64,000 bases of DNA from Salinimicrobium terrae DSM 17865 (GCF_000424665.1 NZ_KE384221.1:270623-334622), one strand, 5' to 3'; shown: positions 8,581-17,772, counted from the stretch's first letter. Made by a program: numbers and translations. Notes: generated by a model not told the origin, from the sequence alone.

Positions 8581-8747
8581 GTTTTTTCCATGCGACGGAT
8601 CTCCTGCAAGATCTTACAAGCCTTTTCGTTGAGCATATCGCTTCGGGATTTATCCACTAACGCAAGCTCGAACGATCGGCGCATAAGAAAACAATACTTC
8701 TCCTGAAGTCGTTCCAGCGTTGATCGGGGTTCAAATAATCGAAACAT
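8562..8747 (-). CDS. Lacal_2735 family small protein
   Basis: A 61-residue, highly charged helical protein beginning MFRLFEP, with LQEKYCFLMRRSFELA and NEKACKILQEIRRME helices. The pattern (an MFxLF start, then two amphipathic helices) matches the small flavobacterial family annotated as Lacal_2735. The function is unknown. It has its own promoter (TATCTTTG on the minus strand at 8769-8776) and converges on the BtuF-like gene with a 19-base tail overlap. Confidence 0.75.
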   Translation of the reverse strand: MFRLFEPRSTLERLQEKYCFLMRRSFELALVDKSRSDMLNEKACKILQEIRRMEKTQERTV

Positions 8748-8768
8748 AAACTTTGTGTGTTATTACCA

Positions 8769-8776
8769 CAAAGATA
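8769..8776 (-). promoter_or_regulatory. -7 promoter box of the Lacal_2735 gene
   Basis: Read on the minus strand this is TATCTTTG, an exact TAnnTTTG match, 21 bases upstream of the start codon at 8747. Confidence 0.5.
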
Positions 8777-9034
8777 TCTTCCATAAATTCGAACATATCC
8801 TAACCTAAAGTTAACCTTTTGATAAAACTGCGACTTATATCGGCTTCTGTTGTTAAAAACTTAAAATGAGAATGTTGAAAATTCAGGTTCCACCGTAGTT
8901 TTCCGGCATTCTCAATTGTTTACAACCGTCTAAATTCCGAAATTTAATCCTAACAAATGATGAGTTCTATAGATAAAACCATTCGACTATTTTGATCCCT
9001 TTGTACCTTCAGCCGGAAGCCCATGAACTCCTGG

Positions 9035-9748
9035 TTAATATTGATCCTGCAATGCAAATACCCTCTTCAGTAGATTAGTTGTCCTTGAGTTAAAATTATT
9101 CCTGATCTCTTTTTCTTCTATAGCAATCATAGTATAAACTCCTTCAAGGGCTTCCTGGGTAACATAATCGGCAAGATCCGGGTTTACATCGCCGGTTAGG
9201 GGCAGTGCGTTATAACGGTTGATGATATTTGTCCAAATCTGGGTGGCGCCCACTTCGTCCAGGGAATTAGTAATTACCGGATTGAACTTTGAATACAAAG
9301 GATCTGTAGTTGTTCTGGCGAGATAAGTGGTAGCGGCGGTGTCGTCTCCTAATAAAATATCGCGGGCATCGGTGAAGGTGATCTGTCTTACTGCGTCTAC
9401 AAAAATTGGCGTGGCTTCTTTTACGGCATCTTCGGCAGCGCGATTAAGTACTTTAAGGCCTTCGTCTGCAAGAGAACTCATTCCCAGATCACGGAGCGTC
9501 CTGTCCACTTTTTGTAATTCCGGCGGAAGACTTATACGCACAAGTTCGTTGCTGAAAAATCCATCTTCCTGCGAGAGTTTTGTCACCTGTTTATCAATAC
9601 CAAAATCCAGTGCCTGACGCAAACCTGCGGCAACTTCAGTATTGGTCACACCTGTGCCTTCCTGCGGCAGGGAATCGGCGATTTGTTGTAATTCGGCACA
9701 GCCTAAAAATAAAGGTATGACGGTGAGGAGGAGGAGAAATTTCTTCAT
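9035..9748 (-). CDS. DUF4197 family lipoprotein
   Basis: A 237-residue protein with a lipoprotein signal: hydrophobic FLLLLTVIPLFLG followed by Cys17. The mature part matches DUF4197: an early LRQALDFGIDKQVTKLS helix, and FTDARDILLGDDTAATTYL with the DA-x-x-IL-x-G pattern. The function of the family is not known. It is transcribed alone from TAACTTTG (minus strand, 9762-9769), 14 bases upstream of the ATG, so the leader would be very short. Confidence 0.85.
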   Translation of the reverse strand: MKKFLLLLTVIPLFLGCAELQQIADSLPQEGTGVTNTEVAAGLRQALDFGIDKQVTKLSQEDGFFSNELVRISLPPELQKVDRTLRDLGMSSLADEGLKVLNRAAEDAVKEATPIFVDAVRQITFTDARDILLGDDTAATTYLARTTTDPLYSKFNPVITNSLDEVGATQIWTNIINRYNALPLTGDVNPDLADYVTQEALEGVYTMIAIEEKEIRNNFNSRTTNLLKRVFALQDQY

Positions 9749-9761
9749 AATTCTGTTTTGT

Positions 9762-9769
9762 CAAAGTTA
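9762..9769 (-). promoter_or_regulatory. -7 promoter box of the DUF4197 gene
   Basis: Minus-strand TAACTTTG matches TAnnTTTG and lies 14 bases upstream of the ATG at 9748. A start site about six bases on would leave a leader under ten bases. Confidence 0.5.
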
Positions 9770-9929
9770 CCTATTAAGATGAGATTAAAATCATAAACAA
9801 AAGTTATCCTGCAGTACCAGGTTTTTGCATGTTTTTTTAAAACCTTTCTTCTGAGTTTAATATCCGGCTCAAAATGGCAACTTCGTTTCTAAATTCGTAA
9901 ATTGCACGCCCTAAAACGTTTTCGATACA

Positions 9930-12900
9930 ATGGAACAACAAGCTCCTTATAAACCCACGAACAAAGTTAGAATTGTAACCGCAGCATCCCTTTTTGACGG
10001 GCATGATGCAGCCATTAATATTATGCGCCGCATCATTCAGTCGACGGGAGTGGAAGTAATCCACCTGGGTCATGACCGCAGTGTAGAAGAGGTTGTGAAT
10101 TGTGCAATACAGGAAGATGCGAACGCTATTGCAATGACCTCTTACCAGGGCGGGCATACAGAGTATTTCAAATATATGCACGACCTGCTTAAAGAAAAAG
10201 GTGCAGGTCATATAAAGATCTTTGGTGGCGGCGGCGGAGTGATCCTTCCCGAGGAGATCAAAGAGCTGGAGGATTATGGCATCACCAGGATCTATTCGCC
10301 CGATGATGGCCGGGAGCTGGGACTACAGGGAATGATCAATGACCTCGTAAAGCAATCAGACTATCCCTTGGGCGACAGTCTTAACGGAGAAATCAAGGAG
10401 CTCGAAAATAAAACTCCGGGAGCAATAGCGAGAGTGATCTCAGCTGCGGAAAACTTTCCGGAAATAGCAAAAGATACTCTTGACAAGATACATTCAGAAA
10501 ATAAGGAGAGAGAGATCCCCGTTTTGGGTATTACCGGAACAGGTGGTGCAGGAAAATCTTCTTTAGTAGATGAACTTGTGCGTCGCTACCTGATGGATTT
10601 TCCTGAAAAGACCATAGGTATTATTTCTGTTGATCCCTCAAAAAAGAAAACCGGCGGCGCCCTTTTAGGGGACCGTATCAGGATGAATGCGATCAACAAT
10701 CCGAGGGTTTATATGAGATCATTGGCAACTCGTCAGGCAAATCTTGCACTGTCTAAATATGTTGCTGAAGCAATTCAGGTGCTAAAAGCAGCAAATTATG
10801 ATCTAATTGTTTTGGAAACTTCAGGGATAGGTCAAAGTGATACTGAAATACTGGAACATTCTGATGTTTCTCTATACGTAATGACACCCGAATTTGGTGC
10901 AGCTACGCAGCTGGAAAAGATTGACATGCTGGACTTCGCCGATTTGGTTGCGATTAACAAATTTGACAAACGTGGTGCTTTGGATGCACTTCGGGATGTT
11001 AAGAAACAATATCAACGAAACCACGGGTTATGGCATGAGAATGCAGATAATCTTCCGGTTTATGGAACTATTGCTTCTCAATTCAATGACCCCGGAATGA
11101 ATACGCTCTACAAGGAAATCATGGACCGGATCGATGAGAAGGTGGGGAGCAAATTCAATTCTACTTTCAACATCTCAAAAGAGATGAGCGAGAAGATCTT
11201 CGTGATCCCGCCCAACAGGACAAGGTATCTTTCAGAGATTTCAGAAAATAATCGTTCCTATGACGAAAAGGCCGAAGCCCAGGCCGAGGTGGCTCAAAAG
11301 CTCTACGGAATTTATAAGACCATAGAATCAGTTTCGGGAGTGAAATTTGAATTGAATCAATATGGTCTTGATGAGGACGGTTTTAAAGATGCTTCAACTT
11401 CAGAAAATGAAGACCTGCTGAATCTTCTTAAAAAAGAATTTGACAAAGTTAAAATGGATCTTGATCCATATAACTGGGAGGTCATTACCGGTTGGGACGA
11501 GAAGGTAAATACGTATAAAGATCCCATTTACTCCTTTAAAGTACGGGATAAGGAAATTAAGATTGAAACTCACACCGAATCACTTTCTCATACGCAGATC
11601 CCTAAAGTCGCACTTCCGAAGTACCAGGCGTGGGGAGACATTTTACGCTGGTGTTTGCAGGAGAATGTGCCGGGGGAATTTCCTTATACCGGTGGATTAT
11701 ATCCATTTAAAAGACAGGGAGAAGATCCAACCAGAATGTTTGCCGGGGAAGGTTCCCCCGAACGTACAAACCGTCGTTTCCATTATGTTAGTATGGGTCT
11801 GCCGGCCAAACGTCTTTCTACAGCATTTGATTCGGTTACCCTTTACGGAAATGATCCAGATCGCAGACCGGATATCTACGGAAAAATTGGGAACTCCGGA
11901 GTCTCGATTTGTTGTCTTGACGATGCCAAGAAATTATATTCCGGTTTTGACCTTGCCGATGCAATGACTTCTGTGAGTATGACTATTAATGGCCCTGCAC
12001 CAATGTTACTTGGGTTCTTTATGAACGCAGCTATTGACCAGCAATGTGAGAAGTACATCAAGGAAAATGGCCTGGAAGAAGAGGTGCAGAAAAAGATCGA
12101 TAAGATCTATTCTGATAAAGAAATGGGGCAGCCGAAATACAGAGGTGAGTTGCCTGAAGGAAATAATGGTATTGGATTAATGTTGCTGGGAGTAACGGGA
12201 GACCAGGTTTTGCCGGCCGATGTTTACGCAGATATTAAAAAGAGAACTTTAAGCCAGGTTCGGGGAACTGTCCAGGCCGATATTTTAAAGGAAGATCAGG
12301 CGCAGAATACCTGTATCTTCTCTACGGAATTTGCGTTGAGGTTGATGGGTGATGTGCAGGAGTATTTCATTAGAGAAAATGTGCGGAATTTCTATTCGGT
12401 TTCAATTTCCGGATACCACATCGCCGAAGCCGGAGCCAATCCAATCACTCAGCTGGCTCTCACTCTTGCCAATGGATTTACTTATGTAGAGTATTATTTG
12501 AGCCGTGGAATGGATATAAACAAATTTGGTCCAAACCTGTCTTTCTTCTTCTCGAACGGAATTGATCCCGAATATGCCGTGATTGGAAGGGTAGCAAGAA
12601 AGATCTGGTCTAAAGCCTTAAAATATAAATACGGAGCGAATCCACGGGCGCAGATGCTGAAATATCATATCCAGACTTCGGGAAGGTCCTTGCATGCACA
12701 GGAGATCGATTTTAATGATATAAGAACTACGCTTCAGGCGCTTTACGCTATTTATGATAACTGTAATTCGCTTCATACCAATGCTTATGATGAGGCGATC
12801 ACAACACCAACAGAAGCTTCGGTAAGACGTGCAATGGCAATCCAGTTGATCATCAATAAAGAATTAGGACTTACAAAGAATGAGAATCCTATACAGGGTG

Positions 12901-13361
12901 CTTTTATAATTGAAGAGCTAACAGATCTTGTTGAGGAAGCAGTACTGCAGGAATTTGACCGCATTACCGAAAGAGGCGGAGTTTTGGGAGCTATGGAAAC
13001 CATGTACCAGCGAAGTAAAATTCAGGAAGAAAGTCTTTATTATGAGACTCTTAAGCACAACGGAGACTTCCCTATCATTGGAGTAAATACCTTTTTAAGT
13101 TCAACAGGTTCCCCGACAGTAACACCCGGAGAAGTAATTCGTGCAACTGAAGAAGAAAAACAAAGTCAGATCGAGACTTTAGAAAACCTTCATGCGGCGA
13201 AAAAAGAACTGGAACACGAAACTCTTGAAAAGGTGAAAAAAGCGGCTATTCAAAATGAAAATATTTTTGAGGAGCTTATGGAGGCTACAAAAGTTTGTTC
13301 CCTTGGCCAGATCACCACAGCCTTGTTTGAAGTAGGAGGGCAGTATAGGAGAAATATGTAA
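9930..13361 (+). CDS. icmF: fused isobutyryl-CoA mutase (IcmF) with built-in G-protein chaperone
   Basis: Adenosylcobalamin enzyme interconverting isobutyryl-CoA and n-butyryl-CoA. Domain order over 1143 residues is the IcmF order. The B12-binding domain comes first (DGH at 23-25). A MeaB-like GTPase follows, with P-loop GTGGAGKSS at 203-211. The TIM-barrel mutase runs from about residue 550. Two substrate-pocket positions separate IcmF from methylmalonyl-CoA mutase: Phe604 in TRMFAGEG, where MCM has Tyr, and Gln792 in DQAQNTCIF, where MCM has Arg. Both are of IcmF type, so the common label methylmalonyl-CoA mutase would be wrong. The G domain should load and repair the cofactor. It stands alone between unrelated genes; no cobalamin riboswitch is visible upstream. 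Confidence 0.93.
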   Translation: MEQQAPYKPTNKVRIVTAASLFDGHDAAINIMRRIIQSTGVEVIHLGHDRSVEEVVNCAIQEDANAIAMTSYQGGHTEYFKYMHDLLKEKGAGHIKIFGGGGGVILPEEIKELEDYGITRIYSPDDGRELGLQGMINDLVKQSDYPLGDSLNGEIKELENKTPGAIARVISAAENFPEIAKDTLDKIHSENKEREIPVLGITGTGGAGKSSLVDELVRRYLMDFPEKTIGIISVDPSKKKTGGALLGDRIRMNAINNPRVYMRSLATRQANLALSKYVAEAIQVLKAANYDLIVLETSGIGQSDTEILEHSDVSLYVMTPEFGAATQLEKIDMLDFADLVAINKFDKRGALDALRDVKKQYQRNHGLWHENADNLPVYGTIASQFNDPGMNTLYKEIMDRIDEKVGSKFNSTFNISKEMSEKIFVIPPNRTRYLSEISENNRSYDEKAEAQAEVAQKLYGIYKTIESVSGVKFELNQYGLDEDGFKDASTSENEDLLNLLKKEFDKVKMDLDPYNWEVITGWDEKVNTYKDPIYSFKVRDKEIKIETHTESLSHTQIPKVALPKYQAWGDILRWCLQENVPGEFPYTGGLYPFKRQGEDPTRMFAGEGSPERTNRRFHYVSMGLPAKRLSTAFDSVTLYGNDPDRRPDIYGKIGNSGVSICCLDDAKKLYSGFDLADAMTSVSMTINGPAPMLLGFFMNAAIDQQCEKYIKENGLEEEVQKKIDKIYSDKEMGQPKYRGELPEGNNGIGLMLLGVTGDQVLPADVYADIKKRTLSQVRGTVQADILKEDQAQNTCIFSTEFALRLMGDVQEYFIRENVRNFYSVSISGYHIAEAGANPITQLALTLANGFTYVEYYLSRGMDINKFGPNLSFFFSNGIDPEYAVIGRVARKIWSKALKYKYGANPRAQMLKYHIQTSGRSLHAQEIDFNDIRTTLQALYAIYDNCNSLHTNAYDEAITTPTEASVRRAMAIQLIINKELGLTKNENPIQGAFIIEELTDLVEEAVLQEFDRITERGGVLGAMETMYQRSKIQEESLYYETLKHNGDFPIIGVNTFLSSTGSPTVTPGEVIRATEEEKQSQIETLENLHAAKKELEHETLEKVKKAAIQNENIFEELMEATKVCSLGQITTALFEVGGQYRRNM

Positions 13362-13370
13362 GCAGAGAAC

Positions 13371-13433
13371 CACTTTTTGCGCAGCAAAAAGTGTGTGAAT
13401 CGCTTATCCCGAGACGCGCAGCGGACTCGGGAT
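13371..13433. repeat. two consecutive hairpins after icmF
   Basis: CACTTTTTGC/GCAAAAAGTG (13371-13380 and 13384-13393) is followed by ATCCCGAG/CTCGGGAT (13406-13413 and 13426-13433). Neither is followed by a T run, so they look more like intergenic palindromes than terminators. Confidence 0.6.
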
Positions 13434-13456
13434 CTATTTATGAATAACAATGTATC

Positions 13457-13493
13457 AAACCTAACAGGTTTTTAAAACCTGTTAGGTTTTTTT
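13457..13493. terminator. 16-bp perfect hairpin with T run downstream of icmF
   Basis: AAACCTAACAGGTTTT (13457-13472) and AAAACCTGTTAGGTTT (13474-13489) are perfect complements and continue into a T run. It can serve as the icmF terminator, although palindromes of this CCTAACAGG type are, as I recall, also dispersed repeats in flavobacteria. Confidence 0.7.
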
Positions 13494-13496
13494 GGC

Positions 13497-13920
13497 TTCA
13501 GGGAAAATCAAAAGATACTGAAACAAGTTCAGGATGACGGATATAATAGTATCAGGATACCGGATTGCAGCTCATTGCACTGAAGTAAAAAATTTATATT
13601 TTCTATTTAAGCTTCAGAAAATACCTTCCTAAAATGCTATTTTGGGACTCCATGTTTTTCACTTGACTACTGAAGTTCCAAAAAATCCAAAATCTCTGAA
13701 GTTAATTTTTCAGGAAATCAAAAGATACTGAAACAAGTTCAGGATGACGGACAGAAACAAAAAAATATTAGTCGGATTGCTGCTCATTGCACTGAAGTAA
13801 AAAATTCATTGCTTCTGTTCAAGTTTCAGAAATAATAACTGAAGTTGCAAAAATCCCGAAACCCTAAAATTTTTCCTTTTCAGTAACGCGATCCTTAAAC
13901 AAGTTCAGGATGACGGAAGG
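13497..13920. repeat. gene-free stretch with a direct repeat built on GTTCAGGATGACGG units
   Basis: CTGAAACAAGTTCAGGATGACGG occurs at 13518-13540 and 13728-13750; AAACAAGTTCAGGATGACGG recurs near 13897-13916. The first two copies are each followed by a GGATTGC-GCTCATTGCACTGAAGTAAAAAATT block (around 13562-13594 and 13773-13806), so about 100 bases are duplicated in tandem. I see no coding sequence. The motif belongs to a common type of Bacteroidota intergenic repeat. Confidence 0.7.
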
Positions 13921-13929
13921 AAAATTCTT

Positions 13930-14430
13930 CTATCTCACCAGGCTAAAATGCCCTTTTATGATTAGATTTTCGGGTAGAGAAAATTCGAACCAATAATCAT
14001 CTGCCGGCATTTCTCGACCATTTAGCATTCCGTCCCAGCTTCCGGTGTTTACATAAAATTGCCCGAGTAATTTTCCATAGCGGTCAAAGATCCTTACCGG
14101 TCTCTCGGGAACAGGATAGGTGCCGGTGCTAACAAACCAGTTGTCGTTGATACCATCGTTATTCGGACTAAAAGCAGCGGCAAATTCCGGTACTAAAACC
14201 TCCATCGAGGTAATCGCACAGATGTCGGCATTTCTAATATAAAGTGTATTCATTCCTGCAGGCACATCTTTAACTTCAGGACCGGTAACATACGGTCCGT
14301 TAGGGTTATTGACAGCGTATTCGTTGAGGGAGCTTTGAGCCTTCACAGGTTCTATAACATATAACAACAGGAAAATAAGCCACACAACCATTAGCCAATT
14401 TATCCCGTAGATCTTTATAATCTTATTCAT
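13930..14430 (-). CDS. orphan type IX secretion (type B) C-terminal sorting domain protein
   Basis: A 166-residue protein with an N-terminal membrane/signal segment (WLMVVWLIFLLLYVIEPVKAQ). Only about 55 residues of passenger follow before a C-terminal domain of the gliding-motility/CHU_C type: AFSPNNDGINDNW, VRIFDRYGKLLGQF, the GSWDGMLNGREMPADDYWF block and a final GHFSLVR strand. Such domains normally end large adhesins or enzymes and direct them through the type IX system. Here almost no cargo remains, so it is either a small exported protein or the leftover of a deleted large gene. The flanks are repeat-rich on the 3' side. Confidence 0.8.
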   Translation of the reverse strand: MNKIIKIYGINWLMVVWLIFLLLYVIEPVKAQSSLNEYAVNNPNGPYVTGPEVKDVPAGMNTLYIRNADICAITSMEVLVPEFAAAFSPNNDGINDNWFVSTGTYPVPERPVRIFDRYGKLLGQFYVNTGSWDGMLNGREMPADDYWFEFSLPENLIIKGHFSLVR

Positions 14431-14547
14431 ATTGCCCCAAAAATATTTTTCTGAAATGCCTTTTTTGAACGGTAATTTTCAGCAGGAGCAATTTATAATT
14501 TTTTACATTCTTGGAAAGATGATCATGATTTGCCCTTTTTGGCAGGT

Positions 14548-15024
14548 TTAATCTTCTTCATTGAAAGGATTATCGAAAGGAATATCTTCGTCGGGGTCTT
14601 TGTCGTCGTAATTAACCCCCGGGGGATTAAATAAGCCCCAGCGGTCTATAGTATAATTCCATTTGTCAAAGGTTTTCACCCATTCGGCAAAGAGCACCCG
14701 GAATTCTTCTATCTCTGCTCTTAGCATTTCCAAATATTCCTCTTCCTTGAATCCTTCCATGATGAACCCGTTGCAGCCCACATAAATTTCGCGGGCGCAC
14801 TTTCGGATGATTGCGGCATTTTCCATTTTGATGTCGTAGAGATCAATACCTTCTGCACCAGCTATTTTTGGTGCAAGCTGGAGTGCATCTGTATACATAT
14901 TCCGGGCAACCGCAACTGTAAATTCGTTTTCTTCGGGAACCAGTTGCATGATGCGTTCCACAATCTCAAGGATCTCCATGGCCTTTTTGTACAAAGGCAT
15001 GCGCTCCAGTTTATCCTTATTCAT
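14548..15024 (-). CDS. uncharacterised helical protein with acidic tail, last gene of the LigD operon
   Basis: I do not recognise this 158-residue protein with certainty. It opens with MPLYKKAMEILEIVERIMQL, is predicted mostly helical, and ends in a very acidic Asp/Glu/Pro-rich tail from about residue 138. The first half recalls four-helix-bundle proteins of the S23/Avd type, a weak resemblance. It starts 8 bases after the YkvA gene stops, so it is probably co-transcribed with YkvA and the two LigD-part genes. The acidic tail could imitate DNA or bind a basic partner; that is speculation. Confidence 0.65.
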   Translation of the reverse strand: MNKDKLERMPLYKKAMEILEIVERIMQLVPEENEFTVAVARNMYTDALQLAPKIAGAEGIDLYDIKMENAAIIRKCAREIYVGCNGFIMEGFKEEEYLEMLRAEIEEFRVLFAEWVKTFDKWNYTIDRWGLFNPPGVNYDDKDPDEDIPFDNPFNEED

Positions 15025-15032
15025 TGACGCAG

Positions 15033-15461
15033 TTAGGTAAGGGAGTCATCCTGATTTCTAATCATCGAATCATCCTGGTGAAGTTTCCACTTCTCGTAAT
15101 CAACGAGATCATCGCTAATTAGGGTAAGACAGGCAGCAATAACGCCTGCGTCATCCAGGAATCCGGCTATAGGTATAAAATCGGGAATTAGGTCAAATGG
15201 CATAAGTACATAAAGTAAAGCTCCCGCAACTGCTGCAATCGTTTTCCATGGCACCTGTTTGTAATTGCCGCTCCAGTAATCCCGAATAAGACCAAACATA
15301 CTTTTGGCCTTGGCGAGATATCCACTCATTGAGTCGTTATTTTTGAATTTATCTTCAATCTTTTGCTCTTTTGCCAATACTTTTTCCAGATCTTTTCGCT
15401 CCACTTTTTCTGCCTGTTCGTTTAATGCTTGTCTGGCCTTTTCCGGGGTGATTTCTTTCAT
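15033..15461 (-). CDS. YkvA family (DUF1232) membrane protein
   Basis: A 142-residue protein whose C-terminal half carries the DUF1232 core: a hydrophobic helix ending LYVLMPFDLIPDFIPIAGFLDD, in which the D-x-x-PD-x-(I/V)P motif is characteristic (motif positions about 85-103). The N-terminal half is charged and helical (EKARQALNEQAEKVERKDLEK). The function is not established. It sits 12 bases after the LigD polymerase gene and 8 bases before the next gene, so it belongs to one operon. Confidence 0.85.
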   Translation of the reverse strand: MKEITPEKARQALNEQAEKVERKDLEKVLAKEQKIEDKFKNNDSMSGYLAKAKSMFGLIRDYWSGNYKQVPWKTIAAVAGALLYVLMPFDLIPDFIPIAGFLDDAGVIAACLTLISDDLVDYEKWKLHQDDSMIRNQDDSLT

Positions 15462-15473
15462 TTCTTTGTTTTT

Positions 15474-16292
15474 TTATTTTCTGTTTAACTGTCCTGTCCT
15501 TCTAAATATATTTTCAATGTTATATTGGGAGGCGCTTTTGATCTTGGTAAGCTCTTCCCATTCAATTGGAGTGGCAACTCCCGCATCCTCTGTAGCTCGC
15601 AGGGAATAAGGACAAACAGCTGTTTGAGCATACGCATTACGGAGGTAATCAACAAAAATTTTTCCTTCTCGCTTGTCTTTCCTTATCTGAGTAGTAAATA
15701 AGTCAGGTGCCTGCTTTTCTGCTTCTTCTGCTATGTCGTGAGTTAATGCCTTTATTTCATCAAAATCCTTTCCCCTCCTTATTTTGTAATATAAATGTAA
15801 GCCGCTTTTTCCGCTTGTCATAAGAGAGGGATCGATTTTTTTCTTTTTTAGCAGGTTCCTGAGTATTCTTGCGCCATCTTTAATTTTTTCAAAGTCATCT
15901 TCCGATGGATCCAAGTCAAAGATTATCTTATCTGGCTGGCGCAGCTTATCTTTTTTGCTGAGCCAGATATGAAAAACCACTGTTCCCTGATTGGCCAGAT
16001 AAATAACACTTTTCACATCATTGCAAAGAACCTGCGTATTCTTTCCTTCTTCGGTTTCAATTTCCACGGTTTTAATGAAGTCGGGGAAGTAGTCTGCAGC
16101 ATTCTTTTGGTAGAAACCACTTTCATTGATCCCACTGGGAAACCGGTGGAGGGTGAGCGGTCGGTTTTTAAGATATGGTAACATCAAAGGTGCAATCTTC
16201 TCGTAATAAGAAATCATACCTTCTTTGGTAATTCCTTTCTTAGGAAAGAGAATTTTGTCGGGATTTGATACATCAACTCCGGCTATCTGCAT
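15474..16292 (-). CDS. ligD-pol: stand-alone LigD polymerase domain (archaeo-eukaryotic primase type)
   Basis: Primase-fold nucleotidyl transferase of the LigD POL family, which fills gaps and adds templated or untemplated nucleotides, often ribonucleotides, at DNA ends. The 272-residue length equals the isolated POL domain. Visible motifs: the N-terminal VSNPDKILFPKKGITK block; the metal-binding Asp126-x-Asp128 in IIFDLDPSED; and the SGKSGLHLYY and RKDKREGKIFVDYLRN blocks. No ligase or phosphoesterase domain is attached. The start codon abuts the stop of the upstream phosphoesterase gene with no gap, implying coupled translation. No ku gene is in the window. Confidence 0.92.
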   Translation of the reverse strand: MQIAGVDVSNPDKILFPKKGITKEGMISYYEKIAPLMLPYLKNRPLTLHRFPSGINESGFYQKNAADYFPDFIKTVEIETEEGKNTQVLCNDVKSVIYLANQGTVVFHIWLSKKDKLRQPDKIIFDLDPSEDDFEKIKDGARILRNLLKKKKIDPSLMTSGKSGLHLYYKIRRGKDFDEIKALTHDIAEEAEKQAPDLFTTQIRKDKREGKIFVDYLRNAYAQTAVCPYSLRATEDAGVATPIEWEELTKIKSASQYNIENIFRRTGQLNRK

Positions 16293-16892
16293 TTAATTTT
16301 CTTTTTCAGATTCTTCTTGTTCAATTTGCTTTAAAGTTCTTCCCGATACCACACTTTTTGATTGGGTGCTCACGGGATTACGACGGGCATCGGCTTCGGC
16401 ATCGTCCTGCTTCATAAGGAGCCAGTTTCCTTTCATTTTTCCGCCTTTCATTTCCACAAGGTTGAAGTTACCCGTGAGCTTTTTTCCGTGCAGAATTACC
16501 TCAATGCTGCCAGATTTGAAACTTTCTTCAAGGGAGATAATATTTCCGTCCTCATCGTGTTTATTGCTCTCGATGGTACCGGTGTCCCATATCATTACTG
16601 TGCCCCCGCCATATTCTCCCTGCGGAATAACACCCTCAAAACTGGCATAAGCCATGGGATGATCTTCTGTTGGAATAGCCATTCTCTTTACTGAAGGATC
16701 TGTGCTGGGACCCTTTGGAATTGACCACGATTTAAGAGTGTTATCAATTTCTAACCTGAAATCATAATGGAGATTTGAAGCGTCGTGCTTCTGGATCACG
16801 AAAATGCGTTCTTCTCCATTCTTTTTCTTTAGAGGAACTTCTTTTGGTTCCTTTGTTTTGCTGAAATCTCTTTTTTCGTTGTAAGTCTTCAT
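16293..16892 (-). CDS. ligD-pe: stand-alone LigD 3'-phosphoesterase domain
   Basis: A 199-residue protein matching the phosphoesterase part of LigD, which trims 3'-phosphates and ribonucleotides at broken ends. Signatures are QKHDASNLHYDFRLE (metal-binding His/Asp), SIPKGPSTDP, EDHPMAYASFEGVIP and GEYGGGTVMIWD. A low-complexity tail (about residues 165-199) follows. ATG 16892 begins the familiar charged N-terminus (MKTYNEKRDFSKTKEP); an in-frame start at 16934 would add 14 atypical residues. It leads a minus-strand operon: PE, POL, YkvA, unknown. Separate PE and POL genes without the ligase domain are unusual. Confidence 0.92.
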   Translation of the reverse strand: MKTYNEKRDFSKTKEPKEVPLKKKNGEERIFVIQKHDASNLHYDFRLEIDNTLKSWSIPKGPSTDPSVKRMAIPTEDHPMAYASFEGVIPQGEYGGGTVMIWDTGTIESNKHDEDGNIISLEESFKSGSIEVILHGKKLTGNFNLVEMKGGKMKGNWLLMKQDDAEADARRNPVSTQSKSVVSGRTLKQIEQEESEKEN

Positions 16893-17006
16893 TGACACTT
16901 TAATTCCTGAATCGAAAATGTACAAAAATTGCACCTGCGCTATCGTTAAAGAAGTCTCAAAAAATGTTATAGGAAGTTAGTATTAATGGAAAGGATTCCG
17001 TTCTCT

Positions 17007-17036
17007 TTTGCAGGAAGTTTATTTTAGATACTTTTG
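17007..17036 (+). promoter_or_regulatory. promoter of the marC-like gene
   Basis: TTTG at 17007-17010 and TACTTTTG at 17029-17036 are separated by 18 bases, close to the Bacteroidota TTTG-N19-21-TAnnTTTG pattern. The start codon follows at 17068. Confidence 0.6.
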
Positions 17037-17067
17037 TCGTTTTAATTTATAGAACGAAAAAATTTAA

Positions 17068-17682
17068 ATGGAAGGGATCTGGGTCTTTGCTATTGCGGTT
17101 TTCACGGGGTTTATTGCGATAAACAATCCGGTAGGGAACGTACCCATTTTTTTAAGCCTCACCCGGCAGGCCGATAGGCCAACCAGGAAAAACATCTCTA
17201 AAAAAGCCACTTTTACAGCCTTTATAATTGTCTCGGGCTTTATTATTTTAGGTAAGTATATTTTTGATTTTTTTGGATTAACAATACCTGCCTTTAAAAT
17301 TACTGGAGGAATACTTGTATTTTTTGTTGGTTTTGAAATGATCCGGGCCCAGGTCTCCAGTATTGATAACCAGAAAGAAATTAATTTTAATGAGGAAATT
17401 TCAATTTCTCCGTTAGGTATCCCAATTCTTGCCGGTCCGGGTACTATAGTTACTGCTATGAATTTTACAACCACGGCTACTTACCTTCAGGTGGGAATTA
17501 TTTTAGTGATGTTCGCCCTTGTAATGTGGCTCAATTACCTTGCTTTTCTTTCCAGTGAGTACCTGGTGCGTTACATTGGGGCAAACAAGATCGTAGTGGT
17601 AGAGAAAATAATGGGGCTTATTATTGCAATTATTGGAGTTAATATGATTATACAGGGAATAAATATTGCTTTTTTAGAGTAA
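17068..17682 (+). CDS. MarC family integral membrane protein
   Basis: A 204-residue, six-segment inner-membrane protein of the MarC/YhgN family. It has the conserved FIAINNPVGNVPIFLSL motif in the first helix pair and IPILAGPGTIVTAMNF in the second half, the two-fold repeated NP-x-G/GPG-type signature. The family was once linked to antibiotic resistance, but that was not upheld, and its substrate is unknown. It has its own promoter and is followed by the separately transcribed cold-shock gene. Confidence 0.9.
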   Translation: MEGIWVFAIAVFTGFIAINNPVGNVPIFLSLTRQADRPTRKNISKKATFTAFIIVSGFIILGKYIFDFFGLTIPAFKITGGILVFFVGFEMIRAQVSSIDNQKEINFNEEISISPLGIPILAGPGTIVTAMNFTTTATYLQVGIILVMFALVMWLNYLAFLSSEYLVRYIGANKIVVVEKIMGLIIAIIGVNMIIQGINIAFLE

Positions 17683-17772
17683 TATATCTTCAATAAAAAT
17701 TCCTTAACTACACATTTTAAAGCTCTTATAAATAATTTATTGATTTTTAGTAAGTTATCAAATTTAAAGTTG

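Noticed and set aside
9749-9929. A cobalamin riboswitch before icmF
   Set aside because: The 181-base divergent spacer is too short for the two leaders and shows no B12-box-like conserved core.
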